DNA of 64,000 bases, taken from the NCBI GenBank assembly GCA_031548515.1, contig JAVBRB010000014.1, forward strand, positions 31,220 to 95,219, in the 5' to 3' direction. The notes beneath the pieces were generated by a model that saw only the letters and a list, made by a program, of their open reading frames with translations, ran no database searches and was not told the origin of the DNA. This document shows, in pieces, positions 41,819 to 52,300 of this stretch. The translations under genes and the position numbers were made by a program. Within the stretch, counting starts at the first letter, position 1; each line of letters starts with the position of its first letter. Origin of the DNA: UBA940 sp031548515 (GTDB taxonomy: Bacteria; Bacteroidota; Bacteroidia; Bacteroidales; Rikenellaceae).

Positions 41819-41830
41819 CTGTTGCGGATA

Positions 41831-41861
41831 CAAAATTAAGGCTTTATTTCTTTCCTGCAAA
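41831..41861 (-). promoter_or_regulatory. Promoter of tRNA-Gln
   Basis: Minus-strand -33 TTTG (41858-41861) and -7 TAATTTTG (41831-41838) separated by 19 bases, ending 12 bases before the tRNA 5' end. Confidence 0.8.
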
Positions 41862-41951
41862 GTTTTTATCAGAAAATTTATATCTTTACTAATCCAACGC
41901 TTTCCGCGGATGGCGTGTTGCTGAATGAATACATCTTTAATGTGATATGAT

Positions 41952-43232
41952 ATGGGTTTAAAAGTCAGACTTGTCGTCATGAACTTCCTCCAGTATGCGG
42001 TGTGGGGGGCATACCTGACATCGATGGGAACCTATCTTGCGGGTGTGGGCCTGGCCGGGAATATCGGTATTTTCTACGCCATGCAGGGCATCGTGTCGCT
42101 GTTCATGCCTGCGCTGATAGGCATAATAGCCGACCGTTGGGTTCCGGCGCAGAAAATGCTGGGGATATGCCACCTGCTTGCCGCAGGATTCATGGCTGCG
42201 GCCGGGTATTATGCGATCACAGCCGGTCCGGCTGTGGAATTCGGCATACTGTTCCCGCTGTATGCATTCAGCGTGGCATTTTACATGCCGACGATCGCTT
42301 TGTCTAACTCGGTGGCCTATGCGTCGCTGGGGCAGGCCGGACTCAACACGGTGAAGCATTTTCCACCCATCCGCGTGTTCGGCACCATCGGATTCATCTG
42401 CGCCATGCTGGGCACCAACTTCATCAGATTCGGCGGAGCCTCGATGCAGACGCTTCCGTACCAATTCGTATTCTCGGGTATCCTCGGGGTTGTCCTCGGA
42501 CTGTACGCCTTCACGCTGCCTGCGATAAGGATAAACAAGGTAGACGGTAAAAAATCGTTCATAGAGGCCTCGGGGCTGAAGGCATTCACGCTGTTTAAGC
42601 AGAAGAAAATGGCGATATTTTTCATTTTTTCGATGCTGCTCGGCGTTTCACTGCAGATAACAAACGGTTTCGCCAATCCTTTCATCAACACGTTCAAGGA
42701 GATACCGCAGTTCGCAGGAACTTTTGGCGCCAACAATGCCAATGCACTGATCTCGCTTTCGCAAGTATCGGAAACGCTATGTATTCTGCTCATACCGTTT
42801 TTCCTGCGCAAGTTCGGCATAAAGAACGTGATGTTGATGGCAATGTTCGCATGGGTGCTGCGTTTCGGGCTGTTCGGCGCGGGCGATCCGGGGCCGGGCG
42901 TATGGATGTTCGTCCTGTCGATGATCGTATACGGCATCGCTTTCGATTTCTTTAACATCTCAGGTTCGCTCTTCGTAGATCAGGAGACTGACGCCTCTAT
43001 ACGTTCGAGTGCGCAGGGGCTTTTCATGATGATGACCAACGGGATAGGCGCTACAATCGGGACACTGGGTGCGCAGGCGGTTGTAAACAAATTCGTTTAT
43101 TCGCAGGATACGCCTCTCGGGCAGGTGGCCGGCTGGAGTACGGCATGGTATATTTTCGCCGGTTATGCGCTTGTGGTAGCGCTAGTGTTCGCTTTTGTTT
43201 TCAAATATAAACATCAGCCGGGAAAAGCATGA
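41952..43232 (+). CDS. Nucleoside:H+ symporter, NupG-type MFS
   Basis: A 426-residue, twelve-helix transporter resembling the nucleoside:H+ symporter family (PF03825). The N-terminus (KVRLVVMNFLQYAVWGAYLTS, then GTYLAGVGLAGNIGIFYAMQG in part) and the later IRVFGTIGFI and SGSLFVDQETD motifs are typical of NupG/XapB relatives. It should import purine or pyrimidine nucleosides. A near-consensus -7 TATCTTTA lies at 41881-41888. It is alone, convergent with the EEP phosphatase gene. Confidence 0.88.
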   Translation: MGLKVRLVVMNFLQYAVWGAYLTSMGTYLAGVGLAGNIGIFYAMQGIVSLFMPALIGIIADRWVPAQKMLGICHLLAAGFMAAAGYYAITAGPAVEFGILFPLYAFSVAFYMPTIALSNSVAYASLGQAGLNTVKHFPPIRVFGTIGFICAMLGTNFIRFGGASMQTLPYQFVFSGILGVVLGLYAFTLPAIRINKVDGKKSFIEASGLKAFTLFKQKKMAIFFIFSMLLGVSLQITNGFANPFINTFKEIPQFAGTFGANNANALISLSQVSETLCILLIPFFLRKFGIKNVMLMAMFAWVLRFGLFGAGDPGPGVWMFVLSMIVYGIAFDFFNISGSLFVDQETDASIRSSAQGLFMMMTNGIGATIGTLGAQAVVNKFVYSQDTPLGQVAGWSTAWYIFAGYALVVALVFAFVFKYKHQPGKA

Positions 43233-43277
43233 CGTGTCAGGTCAAAAATCGGGCGACCCGTTATGAGCCGCCTGGTT

Positions 43278-44465
43278 TTATTGCGTTGCGTTATTGCCGT
43301 TGAGCCTTATTTTTACGGCCACAGGATTGTGGTCCGACCAATCGAACGACGGGGAGGCATATTCTACGCATTCGATAGTTTTGGAATGCATAATGTAGTC
43401 TATGCGCAGCATATCGAAAAAGCCGCGGTAGGTGTAACCGTAACCGTTCCCCGCCTCGCGGAAACTGTCACGCAGCTGTTTGTTGATCCTGCGGTAGGCG
43501 TATGACATAGGGGTATCGTTGAAGTCTCCGCACACGACGACGGGGTAGGGCGAAATTTTTATATTGGCGGACAGGCTGTCTGCCTGTCCGGCGCGTATTA
43601 CATAATTGTCCCTCATCCGGCCGATGATTTGTTTCATCTTAGCCGAACGTGTGCTGTCTCCCACGAAATCCATATTTTCGATATATTCCTGATCGGTCGC
43701 TGTAATGGAAGTGGTCTGCAAGTGGGCGTTGAAAACCCTTACGGTGTCGCGTTGGACAGCTATGTCGGCCCATATCACAGAGTTGCTCGTACCATGAAAA
43801 TCTATATGCCCCGAGCCGATTATAGGATATTTGCTGTAGATAGCCACGCCCCATCCCAAGTCTTCTTCGCCACCGATGTTATAGCGCACCCTTTTATATG
43901 GCAGTTGCGGAAGCGCCTCTTCGAAATGGCTACGGGGATATTTGCGGGTCGATTGGAACTCCTGCATGCATAGAATGCCCGGATCGAGCGAATCAACGGC
44001 CGAAATTATGCCGTTCATGCTGGAAACGAACCTGCGGTTCTCGTGATCGACTTCCCGTATCATGCCGCGCACGTTGTATGTCACAATATCTACGAGCGAA
44101 CGGTCGCGTGAATTATCGGCGTAACTCATGGTCAGTTGAGGACGCCAGTACATGGTGACACCCCAGATTCCGGCTATGAATACCGCCAGCGGTACGAATA
44201 CTCCCCACCGCCAACGTATGATCCAGTATAGCAGGCATATGAAGTTGGCAATGAACAGCACGGGCATCATCAGCCCCATAGCCGACATGAGTCCGTATGT
44301 ACATGGATTTATCCAACGCGCGGCCCACGAAAGCAGCACGGATACCGCAATGACTGCCGACACGGCCAACATTACGAAATCGGCCGCCGAAAAATTCCGC
44401 CTGTTTTTTTTCCCCCTCGACTCTTTGCGTGGTGCATCGTAATATGAGCGTTCCCTTCGCGGCAT
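43278..44465 (-). CDS. Membrane-linked endonuclease/exonuclease/phosphatase-family protein
   Basis: A 395-residue protein with three N-terminal transmembrane helices (about residues 28-55, 60-82 and 88-108) and an EEP domain (PF03372). The catalytic pieces are visible: DIVTYNVRGM, GILCMQEFQ (Mg2+-binding Glu), NAHLQTTS, VVCGDFNDTP and WSDHNPVAVKI. Such membrane-bound EEP proteins in Bacteroidota may act on lipids or nucleic acids; the substrate is not clear. It is last in the leftward grpE-to-here block. Confidence 0.87.
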   Translation of the reverse strand: MPRRERSYYDAPRKESRGKKNRRNFSAADFVMLAVSAVIAVSVLLSWAARWINPCTYGLMSAMGLMMPVLFIANFICLLYWIIRWRWGVFVPLAVFIAGIWGVTMYWRPQLTMSYADNSRDRSLVDIVTYNVRGMIREVDHENRRFVSSMNGIISAVDSLDPGILCMQEFQSTRKYPRSHFEEALPQLPYKRVRYNIGGEEDLGWGVAIYSKYPIIGSGHIDFHGTSNSVIWADIAVQRDTVRVFNAHLQTTSITATDQEYIENMDFVGDSTRSAKMKQIIGRMRDNYVIRAGQADSLSANIKISPYPVVVCGDFNDTPMSYAYRRINKQLRDSFREAGNGYGYTYRGFFDMLRIDYIMHSKTIECVEYASPSFDWSDHNPVAVKIRLNGNNATQ

Positions 44466-44516
44466 ATTCCATTCCTTCCGAACCCTCCCATGACCATAGG
44501 GGAGGGCTTATTTTGA

Positions 44517-45152
44517 TTAGTAATAAATTTTACCCCGTTTCTTCCAGTACCACAGCAGCATGAACCCCCACAGCATGCCGCCCAGGTGCGCGAAGTGGGC
44601 CACATTGTCGGCAAGGGAATCGAAACTGCGGATTCCCGCGAAAAGTTCGATCGCACCATAGATCATAACGAACCATTTGGCTTTGAGCGCGACGGGCGGG
44701 AAAATGAGCATGATGACGTCGTTGGGGTGCATCATGCCGAATGCCAACAGCAACCCGAAAATAGCACCTGAAGCACCTACTGTCGGGATATCCAGCGGCG
44801 ACTCCACGAGCCAGCATACGAGCATCTGTATCAGTCCGGCGCCAATCCCGCACACCATATAGTATGTCAGAAAACGTTTGCTGCCCAGTTCGTATTCCAA
44901 CGTCCGTCCGAACATCCACAGGGCGAACATGTTGAAGAACAAGTGTGTGAATCCGCCGTGCAGGAACATATACGTAACTACCTGCCACGAATGGAAAAAC
45001 GGACTACCCACTGGAAAAAGCGCCAGGTTCCCGACCAGGAAATTTTCAACATTCTGCGGTAGCAGTGTCATTGCCAGCCACAGTACAGTGTTCGCTATTA
45101 CCAGGTTCAGCACCACCGGAGGGGTTGAGAACCGTTGCTTCATCATCTGCAT
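44517..45152 (-). CDS. Rhomboid-family intramembrane serine protease
   Basis: A 211-residue six-helix membrane protein of the rhomboid family (PF01694). The catalytic serine is in GASGAIFGLL, the catalytic His in AHFAHLGGMLWGFM, and the substrate-gate region has FLHGGFTHLFFNMFALWMFG (family-typical HxxxHxxxN). It should cleave single-pass membrane proteins near the membrane. The C-terminal WYWKKRGKIYY is basic. It lies between mutL and the EEP phosphatase gene, a common order in Bacteroidota. Confidence 0.94.
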   Translation of the reverse strand: MQMMKQRFSTPPVVLNLVIANTVLWLAMTLLPQNVENFLVGNLALFPVGSPFFHSWQVVTYMFLHGGFTHLFFNMFALWMFGRTLEYELGSKRFLTYYMVCGIGAGLIQMLVCWLVESPLDIPTVGASGAIFGLLLAFGMMHPNDVIMLIFPPVALKAKWFVMIYGAIELFAGIRSFDSLADNVAHFAHLGGMLWGFMLLWYWKKRGKIYY

Positions 45153-45191
45153 AATCTCTCTCGTATTGTATTATCTATTCTTTATTATGAA

Positions 45192-47024
45192 TTACTTTAA
45201 TCTGTTTCTTATTTCTTCCGTGGTTATTTCGGCCATGACCGGTTTTCCCCACGGCGTGTAACTCGGATTGTCCGTAGCCGCAAGCGTCGCAAGCAAGTTC
45301 CCGGCTTCTTCAGTCGAAAGCCTCAGAGGGGCGTTGCCTGCCCCGGTCCTTGCCATGATCGCCGCAAGTTTCGCGCGCCGTGCCTCTTCTCCCGTGAAAA
45401 CGTCGTCGCGCAGTGAGTCCAATATTTCGTAAATCACCTCGTCTATCCTTTCCAACGGCATGTCGGTGGGCATTCCGGCAATGTCTACCGTAAAATCATC
45501 CGTAAAATGCAGGTCGAATCCCAATGCGGCGAATTCGTCGGCATTGTCTTTCAGCAGCACGAAATCATCGGCCGAAAGCGCCATGCGTTCCGGGAAAAGC
45601 AGTTGCTGCGAAACGCTTCTGTGTGTTTGCAGCATGGCGTTGAAACGGTGGTACAGCACAGATTCGCGCGCACGCCTCAGGTCGACAGCAACAAAAACGC
45701 TGCCATACATCGCCGCCGCATAACCGTCGCCGATCAGAAGCGGGGCCGAGAATGTTTTCGCCTCTTCGAAATGCCCAAATGCTTGCTGCACAGGTTCGTC
45801 GGCCGACTGTATGTATTCGAACTCCGATTCGTCGTATGTCATGACAGGCTCTTCATCCCGCCGGCGCGGCGGAGTGAAGTCCGATATGTCGGCGTTGCCG
45901 TCTTCGTATTTAGTGAACGGATTGTAGCCGTGCGAACGCACCGTGTCCGGCTCGCGCAGAGGAGGGGAATCGTATCCTCCCAACACCGGTATATCTATCC
46001 TGTCTTCCGAGTCGAAGTCCATCATAGGCACTGCGCCGGATTTTGCAAGGGTTTCACGCACAGCAGCGTTGATGATTTGCCAGATGGCGCTTTGGTTGCT
46101 GAACTTCACCTCGGTTTTTTGCGGGTGGACGTTCACGTCGATCGACTCCGGGTCGATATCGAGGTATATGAAATACGACGGCTGTACTGTCGCCGGAATA
46201 AGTTTTTCGTAGGCCTGTATGATGGCTTTATGGAAGAACGGACTTCGGAAATAGCGTCCGTTCACGAACATGAACTGCTCCTTGTTGCGCTGTTTGGCCG
46301 ACGAAGGGCGCCCTGTGAATCCATACACGCGGATTATCGATGTCTGGACCGACACTTCCAGCAGTTTTGCTCCCGAGCCTTTACCCGTAATGCCGATTAT
46401 GCGCTGCAGCAGCGACGAGGCCGGGAGATTGTAGACCGGTGCGTCGTCGCGGTATAATTGGAATGCGATTTCCGGATGGCACAGCGCCACACGTTGAAAT
46501 TCGGTAATGACATGCGTTGCTTCTGCAGATCCCTTGTCGAGAAATTTTTTGCGCGCCGGGACGTTGTAAAACAGGTTGCGGATATATATCTGCGTGCCTT
46601 TCGGAACGGCCGCCGCGCACTGGTCGCGGAAAGCACCGCCGTCGATAAACAGTTTCGTGCCGAGTTCATCCTCCTCCATGCGGCTCTGCAGTTCGACCTG
46701 GGCGACAGCCGCTATCGATGCGAGCGCCTCTCCCCTGAACCCGAAAGTCATAAGGGAATAGATATCGTCGACCGAGCCTATTTTGCTCGTGGCGTGACGT
46801 TCGAATGCGAGCCTGGCATCGGCCGGCGACATTCCGCTTCCGTCGTCCTTGATCTGGATCAGTTCGCGCCCCCCGTCGCGGAAGTTGACGGTGACCGATG
46901 CAGCTCCGGCATCGACGGCGTTCTCCATAAGTTCTTTGACCACCGACGCGGGCCTGTTGACCACTTCGCCGGCGGCTATCTGGTTCGCGACCGAATCGGG
47001 AAGGAGTTTTATGCGTCCGGCCAT
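45192..47024 (-). CDS. mutL: DNA mismatch repair protein MutL
   Basis: A 610-residue GHKL-ATPase mismatch repair mediator. The N-terminal ATPase has IAAGEVVNRPASVVKELMENAVDAGA (in parts: AAGEVVNRPASVVKELMENA), DDGSGM, and FGFRGEALASIAAVA; the transducer region has VNGRYFRSPFFHKAI and DVNVHPQKTEVKF. The C-terminal dimerisation domain is divergent and ends with a SYTPWGKPVMAEI segment. The endonuclease motif DQHAAxER is not seen (an FVAVDLRRARESVLYHRF segment stands at its place). Start at MAGRIKLLPD, 8 bases after the preceding gene. Confidence 0.96.
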   Translation of the reverse strand: MAGRIKLLPDSVANQIAAGEVVNRPASVVKELMENAVDAGAASVTVNFRDGGRELIQIKDDGSGMSPADARLAFERHATSKIGSVDDIYSLMTFGFRGEALASIAAVAQVELQSRMEEDELGTKLFIDGGAFRDQCAAAVPKGTQIYIRNLFYNVPARKKFLDKGSAEATHVITEFQRVALCHPEIAFQLYRDDAPVYNLPASSLLQRIIGITGKGSGAKLLEVSVQTSIIRVYGFTGRPSSAKQRNKEQFMFVNGRYFRSPFFHKAIIQAYEKLIPATVQPSYFIYLDIDPESIDVNVHPQKTEVKFSNQSAIWQIINAAVRETLAKSGAVPMMDFDSEDRIDIPVLGGYDSPPLREPDTVRSHGYNPFTKYEDGNADISDFTPPRRRDEEPVMTYDESEFEYIQSADEPVQQAFGHFEEAKTFSAPLLIGDGYAAAMYGSVFVAVDLRRARESVLYHRFNAMLQTHRSVSQQLLFPERMALSADDFVLLKDNADEFAALGFDLHFTDDFTVDIAGMPTDMPLERIDEVIYEILDSLRDDVFTGEEARRAKLAAIMARTGAGNAPLRLSTEEAGNLLATLAATDNPSYTPWGKPVMAEITTEEIRNRLK

Positions 47025-47032
47025 TTCGCGGG

Positions 47033-47347
47033 TTATTTTCTGAAATACATCAGCCACACGATCAGGACCAGCAGTGCAAGGATGGCTGCAAGCATCGTCA
47101 TGCTTTTGCGTTTGCGCTTGCGGCGCTTGAAAATTTCGTTTTCGGTATTGTTGCGTCGTGCGCTGACCTGCTGGCGGATGAAAGATCCGGGCACATATTC
47201 TTCATTATTTTCCTTTTCGCCCGGTGTCTTGTATTTTTCGCCCAGAACTATTTTTTTGCGTTCCTCGCGAGCCTCTTTTTCAGGATCATAGTAGCGCGGC
47301 GTATAGTTGAAAGGGCGTGGTTTGCGGTGGTTGAAAAACAATGCCAT
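47033..47347 (-). CDS. Small DUF4834-like membrane protein
   Basis: A 104-residue protein with a charged N-terminal two-thirds (HRKPRPFNYTPRYYDPEKEA, then a Lys/Glu-rich stretch) and a single C-terminal transmembrane helix (about residues 82-101) preceded by KRRKRKRKS. Small proteins of this kind (DUF4834) stand next to mutL in Bacteroidota. Function unknown. Confidence 0.65.
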   Translation of the reverse strand: MALFFNHRKPRPFNYTPRYYDPEKEAREERKKIVLGEKYKTPGEKENNEEYVPGSFIRQQVSARRNNTENEIFKRRKRKRKSMTMLAAILALLVLIVWLMYFRK

Positions 47348-47389
47348 TTTGCCGATTTTATGAGGTAGATTCGTTCAAAGATAGGGCTT

Positions 47390-48565
47390 TTACCGGAAAA
47401 AGCTGTGCATACGTTCGAAAATATTCTGTGTCTTCGAGGATTCCGCTTTCCTGAAGCCTGGTTTTTCGGCCAGTTCTTCCACCAGTTTTTTCTCTTCGGA
47501 CGAAAGTTTCGCCGGCACGGTAATGTCTATAACCACCAGCAGGTCGCCCCTGCCGTAGCCGTTGATGTCGGGCAATCCCTTGCCTTTCAGGCGGAGGACT
47601 TTCCCGGCCTGCGTTCCCGGCTCGATCTTTATCTTGGCTTTTGCGTCGACGGTAGGTATCTCTGCCGAACCTCCGAGCAGCGCGGTCGGGATGGTGATGT
47701 TGAGGTTGTGTATAAGGTCGTTGCCGTCCCTCTGCAATTCGGGATCGCGCTCCTCTTCTATCACCACAAGCAGGTCGCCGTTGATTCCTCCGTGGCGGGC
47801 GGCGTTGCCTTTTCCACTGACTGAAAGCTGCATGCCCTCGCCGACTCCGGCAGGTATCTTAATCTCAACGACCTCTTCGGCTTTAACGATCCCTTCTCCC
47901 CGGCACTTGTCGCACGGGGTGGTGATGATTTTGCCTTCTCCGCGGCATTCGTGGCATGTTTGCATGGTCTGCGTACGCCCGAAGAACGTGTTGACGATCT
48001 TCGTTTCGGTTCCGCTGCCGTTACATGTGGGGCATGTTTTGTAGGAATTAGAATCCTTGGCACCTGTACCGCCGCATTTGTCGCAAGGGATGAATTTGTT
48101 TATTTTAAGCTTCTTGGTGGCTCCATTGGCTATTTCCTTCAGGTTGAGCCTGACTTTTACACGCAGGTCGGAACCACGGTTGACCATGCGTCCGCCGGAT
48201 GCTCCGGAATAGTCGCCGAAACCTCCGAAACCTCCGAAGTGCCCTCCGAAAATATCGCCGAAGTTGCGGAAAATGTCGTCCATCGTGAAACCGCCCCCGC
48301 CGCCAAAACCTCCGGGGCCGCCGGCACTTCCCGCGCCGTTCATCCCGGCATGCCCGAACTGGTCATAGCGGGCACGTTTATCGGCGTTGCTGAGTACGTC
48401 GTAGGCCTCGGCAGCTTCCTTGAACTTGTCTTCGGCTTCCTTGTCGCCCGGGTTCTTGTCGGGATGGTATTTTATGGCCGCCTGGCGGTATGCCTTCTTT
48501 ATTTCCTCTTCATTGGCGTTCCTGGCGACGCCAAGTACCTCGTAATAGTCTCTTTTGTTAGCCAT
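47390..48565 (-). CDS. dnaJ: Chaperone protein DnaJ
   Basis: A 391-residue J-domain co-chaperone that delivers clients to DnaK and stimulates its ATPase. The J domain (residues 1-70) has the HPD triad in KYHPDKNPGD. A Gly/Phe-rich region follows, then four zinc-binding repeats (CDKCGGTG, CPTCNGSG, CHECRGEG, CDKCRGEG) and the C-terminal client-binding domains. Thirteen bases after grpE; dnaK is not in the window. Confidence 0.97.
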   Translation of the reverse strand: MANKRDYYEVLGVARNANEEEIKKAYRQAAIKYHPDKNPGDKEAEDKFKEAAEAYDVLSNADKRARYDQFGHAGMNGAGSAGGPGGFGGGGGFTMDDIFRNFGDIFGGHFGGFGGFGDYSGASGGRMVNRGSDLRVKVRLNLKEIANGATKKLKINKFIPCDKCGGTGAKDSNSYKTCPTCNGSGTETKIVNTFFGRTQTMQTCHECRGEGKIITTPCDKCRGEGIVKAEEVVEIKIPAGVGEGMQLSVSGKGNAARHGGINGDLLVVIEEERDPELQRDGNDLIHNLNITIPTALLGGSAEIPTVDAKAKIKIEPGTQAGKVLRLKGKGLPDINGYGRGDLLVVIDITVPAKLSSEEKKLVEELAEKPGFRKAESSKTQNIFERMHSFFR

Positions 48566-48578
48566 TGAATATGGTTTC

Positions 48579-49166
48579 TTATTGTCCCACCACTACTTTA
48601 GGATAGCGGATTATTTTTTCTTTGAGTTTGTAGCCTTTCTGGATAACGTCGACGATCTTCCCTTTCATCTCTTTTTCTGCGGTTTCGATGCGCGCGACGG
48701 CTTCATGGAGGTCGGCGTCGATATCCTGTCCGAGACACTGCATCTCGCACAGTCCCTTGTTCTTGAGCGTGCCGCGCAGTTTGTCGTCGATAAGGATTAT
48801 GCCTTGGCGGACGGCTTCCATGTCTTCTGTTTTTTCCATGGCGGCCAAGGCACGGTCCATGTCGTCGAGCACTTCCAGCATTGATTTGACAACGTCCTCG
48901 CCGCCGGTATTTATCAGGTCGAGTTTCTCCTTGAGGGTGCGTTTGCGGTAGTTTTCGTATTCGGCCGACAGGCGCATGTACTTGTCTTTCCATACGGCGG
49001 CTTCGTCGATACTGCTATCACCGGCTGTCTCCGTGTCACCATCCTCTGCCATATTGACACACGCTTCTCCGTCGCAGTTGGAGTATCCGTCTCCTCCTGC
49101 AAAGCCATTGTCTGTCGTAAAGTCTTGATCTTCCGCGTTCTTCTGCTCTTTTTTATCTTTTGTCAT
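48579..49166 (-). CDS. grpE: Nucleotide exchange factor GrpE
   Basis: A 195-residue DnaK nucleotide-exchange factor. An acidic, poorly conserved N-terminal third (Asp/Glu-rich) is followed by the dimerising long helix WKDKYMRLSAEYENYRKRT and the beta domain with GEDVVKSMLEVLDDMDRAL and GYKLKEKIIRYPKVVV. It opens the leftward grpE-dnaJ-DUF4834-mutL-rhomboid-EEP block. No hrcA gene or CIRCE element is visible next to it. Confidence 0.96.
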   Translation of the reverse strand: MTKDKKEQKNAEDQDFTTDNGFAGGDGYSNCDGEACVNMAEDGDTETAGDSSIDEAAVWKDKYMRLSAEYENYRKRTLKEKLDLINTGGEDVVKSMLEVLDDMDRALAAMEKTEDMEAVRQGIILIDDKLRGTLKNKGLCEMQCLGQDIDADLHEAVARIETAEKEMKGKIVDVIQKGYKLKEKIIRYPKVVVGQ

Positions 49167-49336
49167 GATAGTTTGATGTTTTTGTTTTCCCTTAACCGAA
49201 CAAAATACGTACCATATAATAAAGTGACAAAAATATGTAATATTCCGACTATTTTCAATCAGGATGTGCAGTTTTAATTATTTTATGGAGTATCTTGCTT
49301 CTCAAAATATCGGATCCCGAACTTAACGGACGCATT

Positions 49337-52300
49337 ATGAAAAACACATTCGCCAAAACCTTTCTACTGTCGTTTTTTTTACTCTTTGCTGCCGCTCTGT
49401 GCGCACAGCAGAAAAGAGAGATGAATTTCGGAAAACTGGGTGAGGAACTGAAAGATCCCTCAAAGGAGTTCCGTTCGGCTCCATTATGGGTATGGAATAC
49501 CGACGTCACACGTGCAGATATCGACAGGATGCTCGCAGAGTTGAAGGAGCAGGGTTTCGGAGGCGCTTTCGTGCACCCGCGCCCGGGACTCGTTACGGAT
49601 TATCTTTCGGCTGAATGGTTCGAACTGTTCCGCTACAGCGTCGAAAAGGGCAAGACTATAGGATTGGACATCTGGATATACGACGAGAATTCATACCCCA
49701 GCGGATTTGCAGGCGGACATGTTCCGGCAGAAATGCCCGAGTCTTACAACAAGGGGCAGGGACTTGCACCGACCGTAACGGAAGTGCTTCCTGAAAATGC
49801 CGCGGACTATTATTTGTGCCTGAAAAAAGAGGGAGACGCATACAGGGATATAACCCGGTCGTTAGGCGATTACGCGGGCGTTAAAGGCGAATACTGGCTG
49901 TACAGGAAAACATATTACGGCAACAGCAAGTGGCACGGAGGGTATTCCTATGTCGACCTGCTGTATCCCGGAGTCACTCAAAAGTTCATAGATGTCACTA
50001 TGTCTGGGTATGAAAAAGAGTTCGGGAAAGAGTTGGGACCCGTTATCAAGGGGATTTTCACCGACGAGCCGAATGTGTCTTCCCCGGGAGGCCTGCGTTG
50101 GACGCCCGACTTGTTCGATGTGTTCGAACGGACATGGGGTTACGACCTTAAAAGCGTGCTGCCGCTGTTGGGGGAACAAACCGGCGAGTGGAAGCGGGTG
50201 CGGCATAATTATATGGAGACGCTGACTCAAATGTTCATCGACCGGTGGGCCAAACCGTGGCATGCGTACTGCGAAAAAAACAAGATGCTGTGGACCGGCC
50301 ATTATTGGGAACACGGCTGGCCGGACATGTCCCATGGAGGCGATAACATGGCGATGTACGCATGGCACCAGATGCCTGCCATCGACATGCTTTTCAACCA
50401 GTTCAACGATGTCGGCCCGCAGGCCCAGTTCGGGAACGTGAGGGCCGTAAAGGAACTGCGCAGCGTCGCCAACCAGATGGGATATACCCGTACACTGAGT
50501 GAAACCTACGGAGGCGGAGGTTGGGATGAAACTTTCGAGGATTTCAAACGGCTCGGCGACTGGGAATACGTCCTGGGTGTGAATTTCATGAACCAGCACT
50601 TGTCGCACATGACAATAGTGGGAGCGCGCAAGTACGACTATCCACCGGTGTTCACTTCGCTTTCTCCATGGTGGGACAGCTATGGCGTGCAAAACGATTA
50701 TTTCGCAAGGCTGTCGTTGCTGCTCAGCCAGGGGGAGCAGATGAACGACATACTTGTGCTGGAACCGACAACCACCGCATGGCTTTATTACTCTTATGTG
50801 AAAGGCTCGCCGTATACGATGGATATAGGCGTCGATTTCCAGAAATTCGTGACTAAACTGGAAAAAGCCCAGGTCGAGTACGACCTCGGTTCCGAAAATA
50901 TCATAAAAGACCATGGCAGCGCCGCGAAAGGAAAATTCGTAATAGGCAAACGCGCCTACGGCAAAGTCGTTATACCTCCGCTTACGGAGAATATAAATGC
51001 CGCGACTTTCGAACTTCTGAAAAAATTCGTCAGAGAGGGCGGCCGGCTCATCGCTTTCTCGTCCCCCTCGCTGGTCGACGGTAAAGAGAGCGCGGAGCTT
51101 GTCGGTTTCTTCAGGGACAATGTATCACGCATCATTAACCGGACGGAATTGACGGACGGTGTTATCGGCGAACTGTTAACGAACGATAAGATAAGGTTCG
51201 GCCATGTTTCCGGCAATGACCTGTATCACCAGCGACGGACATACGACGACGGCGAATTGCTGTTCCTGGTCAATTCTTCGTTGACACAGGTTGCGAAAAC
51301 GACTCTTTCGGTTAAAGGCAAATACCTGATAGAGATCGACGGTATGTCGGGTGACAGGTTCGGCTATCCCTCACGGCGTAACGGGAAGTATGCGGAAGCG
51401 GAAATTTCTCTTCCCCCGGCTGGGAGCATCATATTGTTCTGCCCTTCGTCCGGGAGCGGCGAATATCCTGCAAGGCCTGAGATCGCCCGTGCTAGATTGA
51501 TGACTGCAGAAAGCCCGTTGGAGATAAAAAGACTGCAGGACAACGCCATGAATCTTGATTTCTGCGATCTCGTGATAGACGGCAAGGCTGAAAAAAATCT
51601 GTATACGGTGGAGGCCCGCATCAAACTGTTCAGCCATTTCGGATTGGACGACCCGTGGAATTCCGCCATCCAGTACCGCCGGACGGTGGTAGAACAGGAT
51701 ACGATAAAAACAGGCGACATACAGGTGAGATATCATTTTACAGTGGATGGCGATGCCGCGAAGATGAAAGCCAGGCTGGTAGCCGAGCAGCCCGGCGTTT
51801 GGAAGGTGAAGATCAACGGGAATCCCGTTTCCTCTGTCGGCGGGGAGTACTGGCTCGACAGCCGCTGGGGCGTGTATGATATCGCACGGTATGTAAAGCA
51901 GGGGGAAAATACGGTGGAGCTGGGCGTCGGCCCGATGAGCATATTCGCCGAAGTATCGCCTGTTTATCTTCTGGGCGATTTCTCACTGGAACCAGCTTCC
52001 GAGGGATGGATCGTGGGGAATCAGATAAAGGAGCTGGAACTCGGGAGTTGGAGAGGGCAGGGATGTCCCCAATATTCATGGAACGTTTCATACAGCAGGA
52101 ATTACCGGTTAGACGATCCGTCGGCAAGATATTCGCTCAAATTGGGTGAATGGAACGGTACGGTTGCGGAAGTTTATGTAAACGATAAGAAGGCGGGCAT
52201 CATCGCTTATCAGCCGTATGAATTCGACCTTACGCCGTATGTCGAACCGGGCGACAACAAAATCGAGGTCAGGGTCATCGGAAGCCTTAAAAATATTTTT

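Noticed and set aside
49167..49336. CIRCE/HrcA operator before grpE
   Set aside because: No inverted repeat of the TTAGCACTC-N9-GAGTGCTAA type is visible.
49862..50914. 350-codon minus-strand frame
   Set aside because: Antisense to the glycoside hydrolase, with unlikely composition (very rich in His and Arg).
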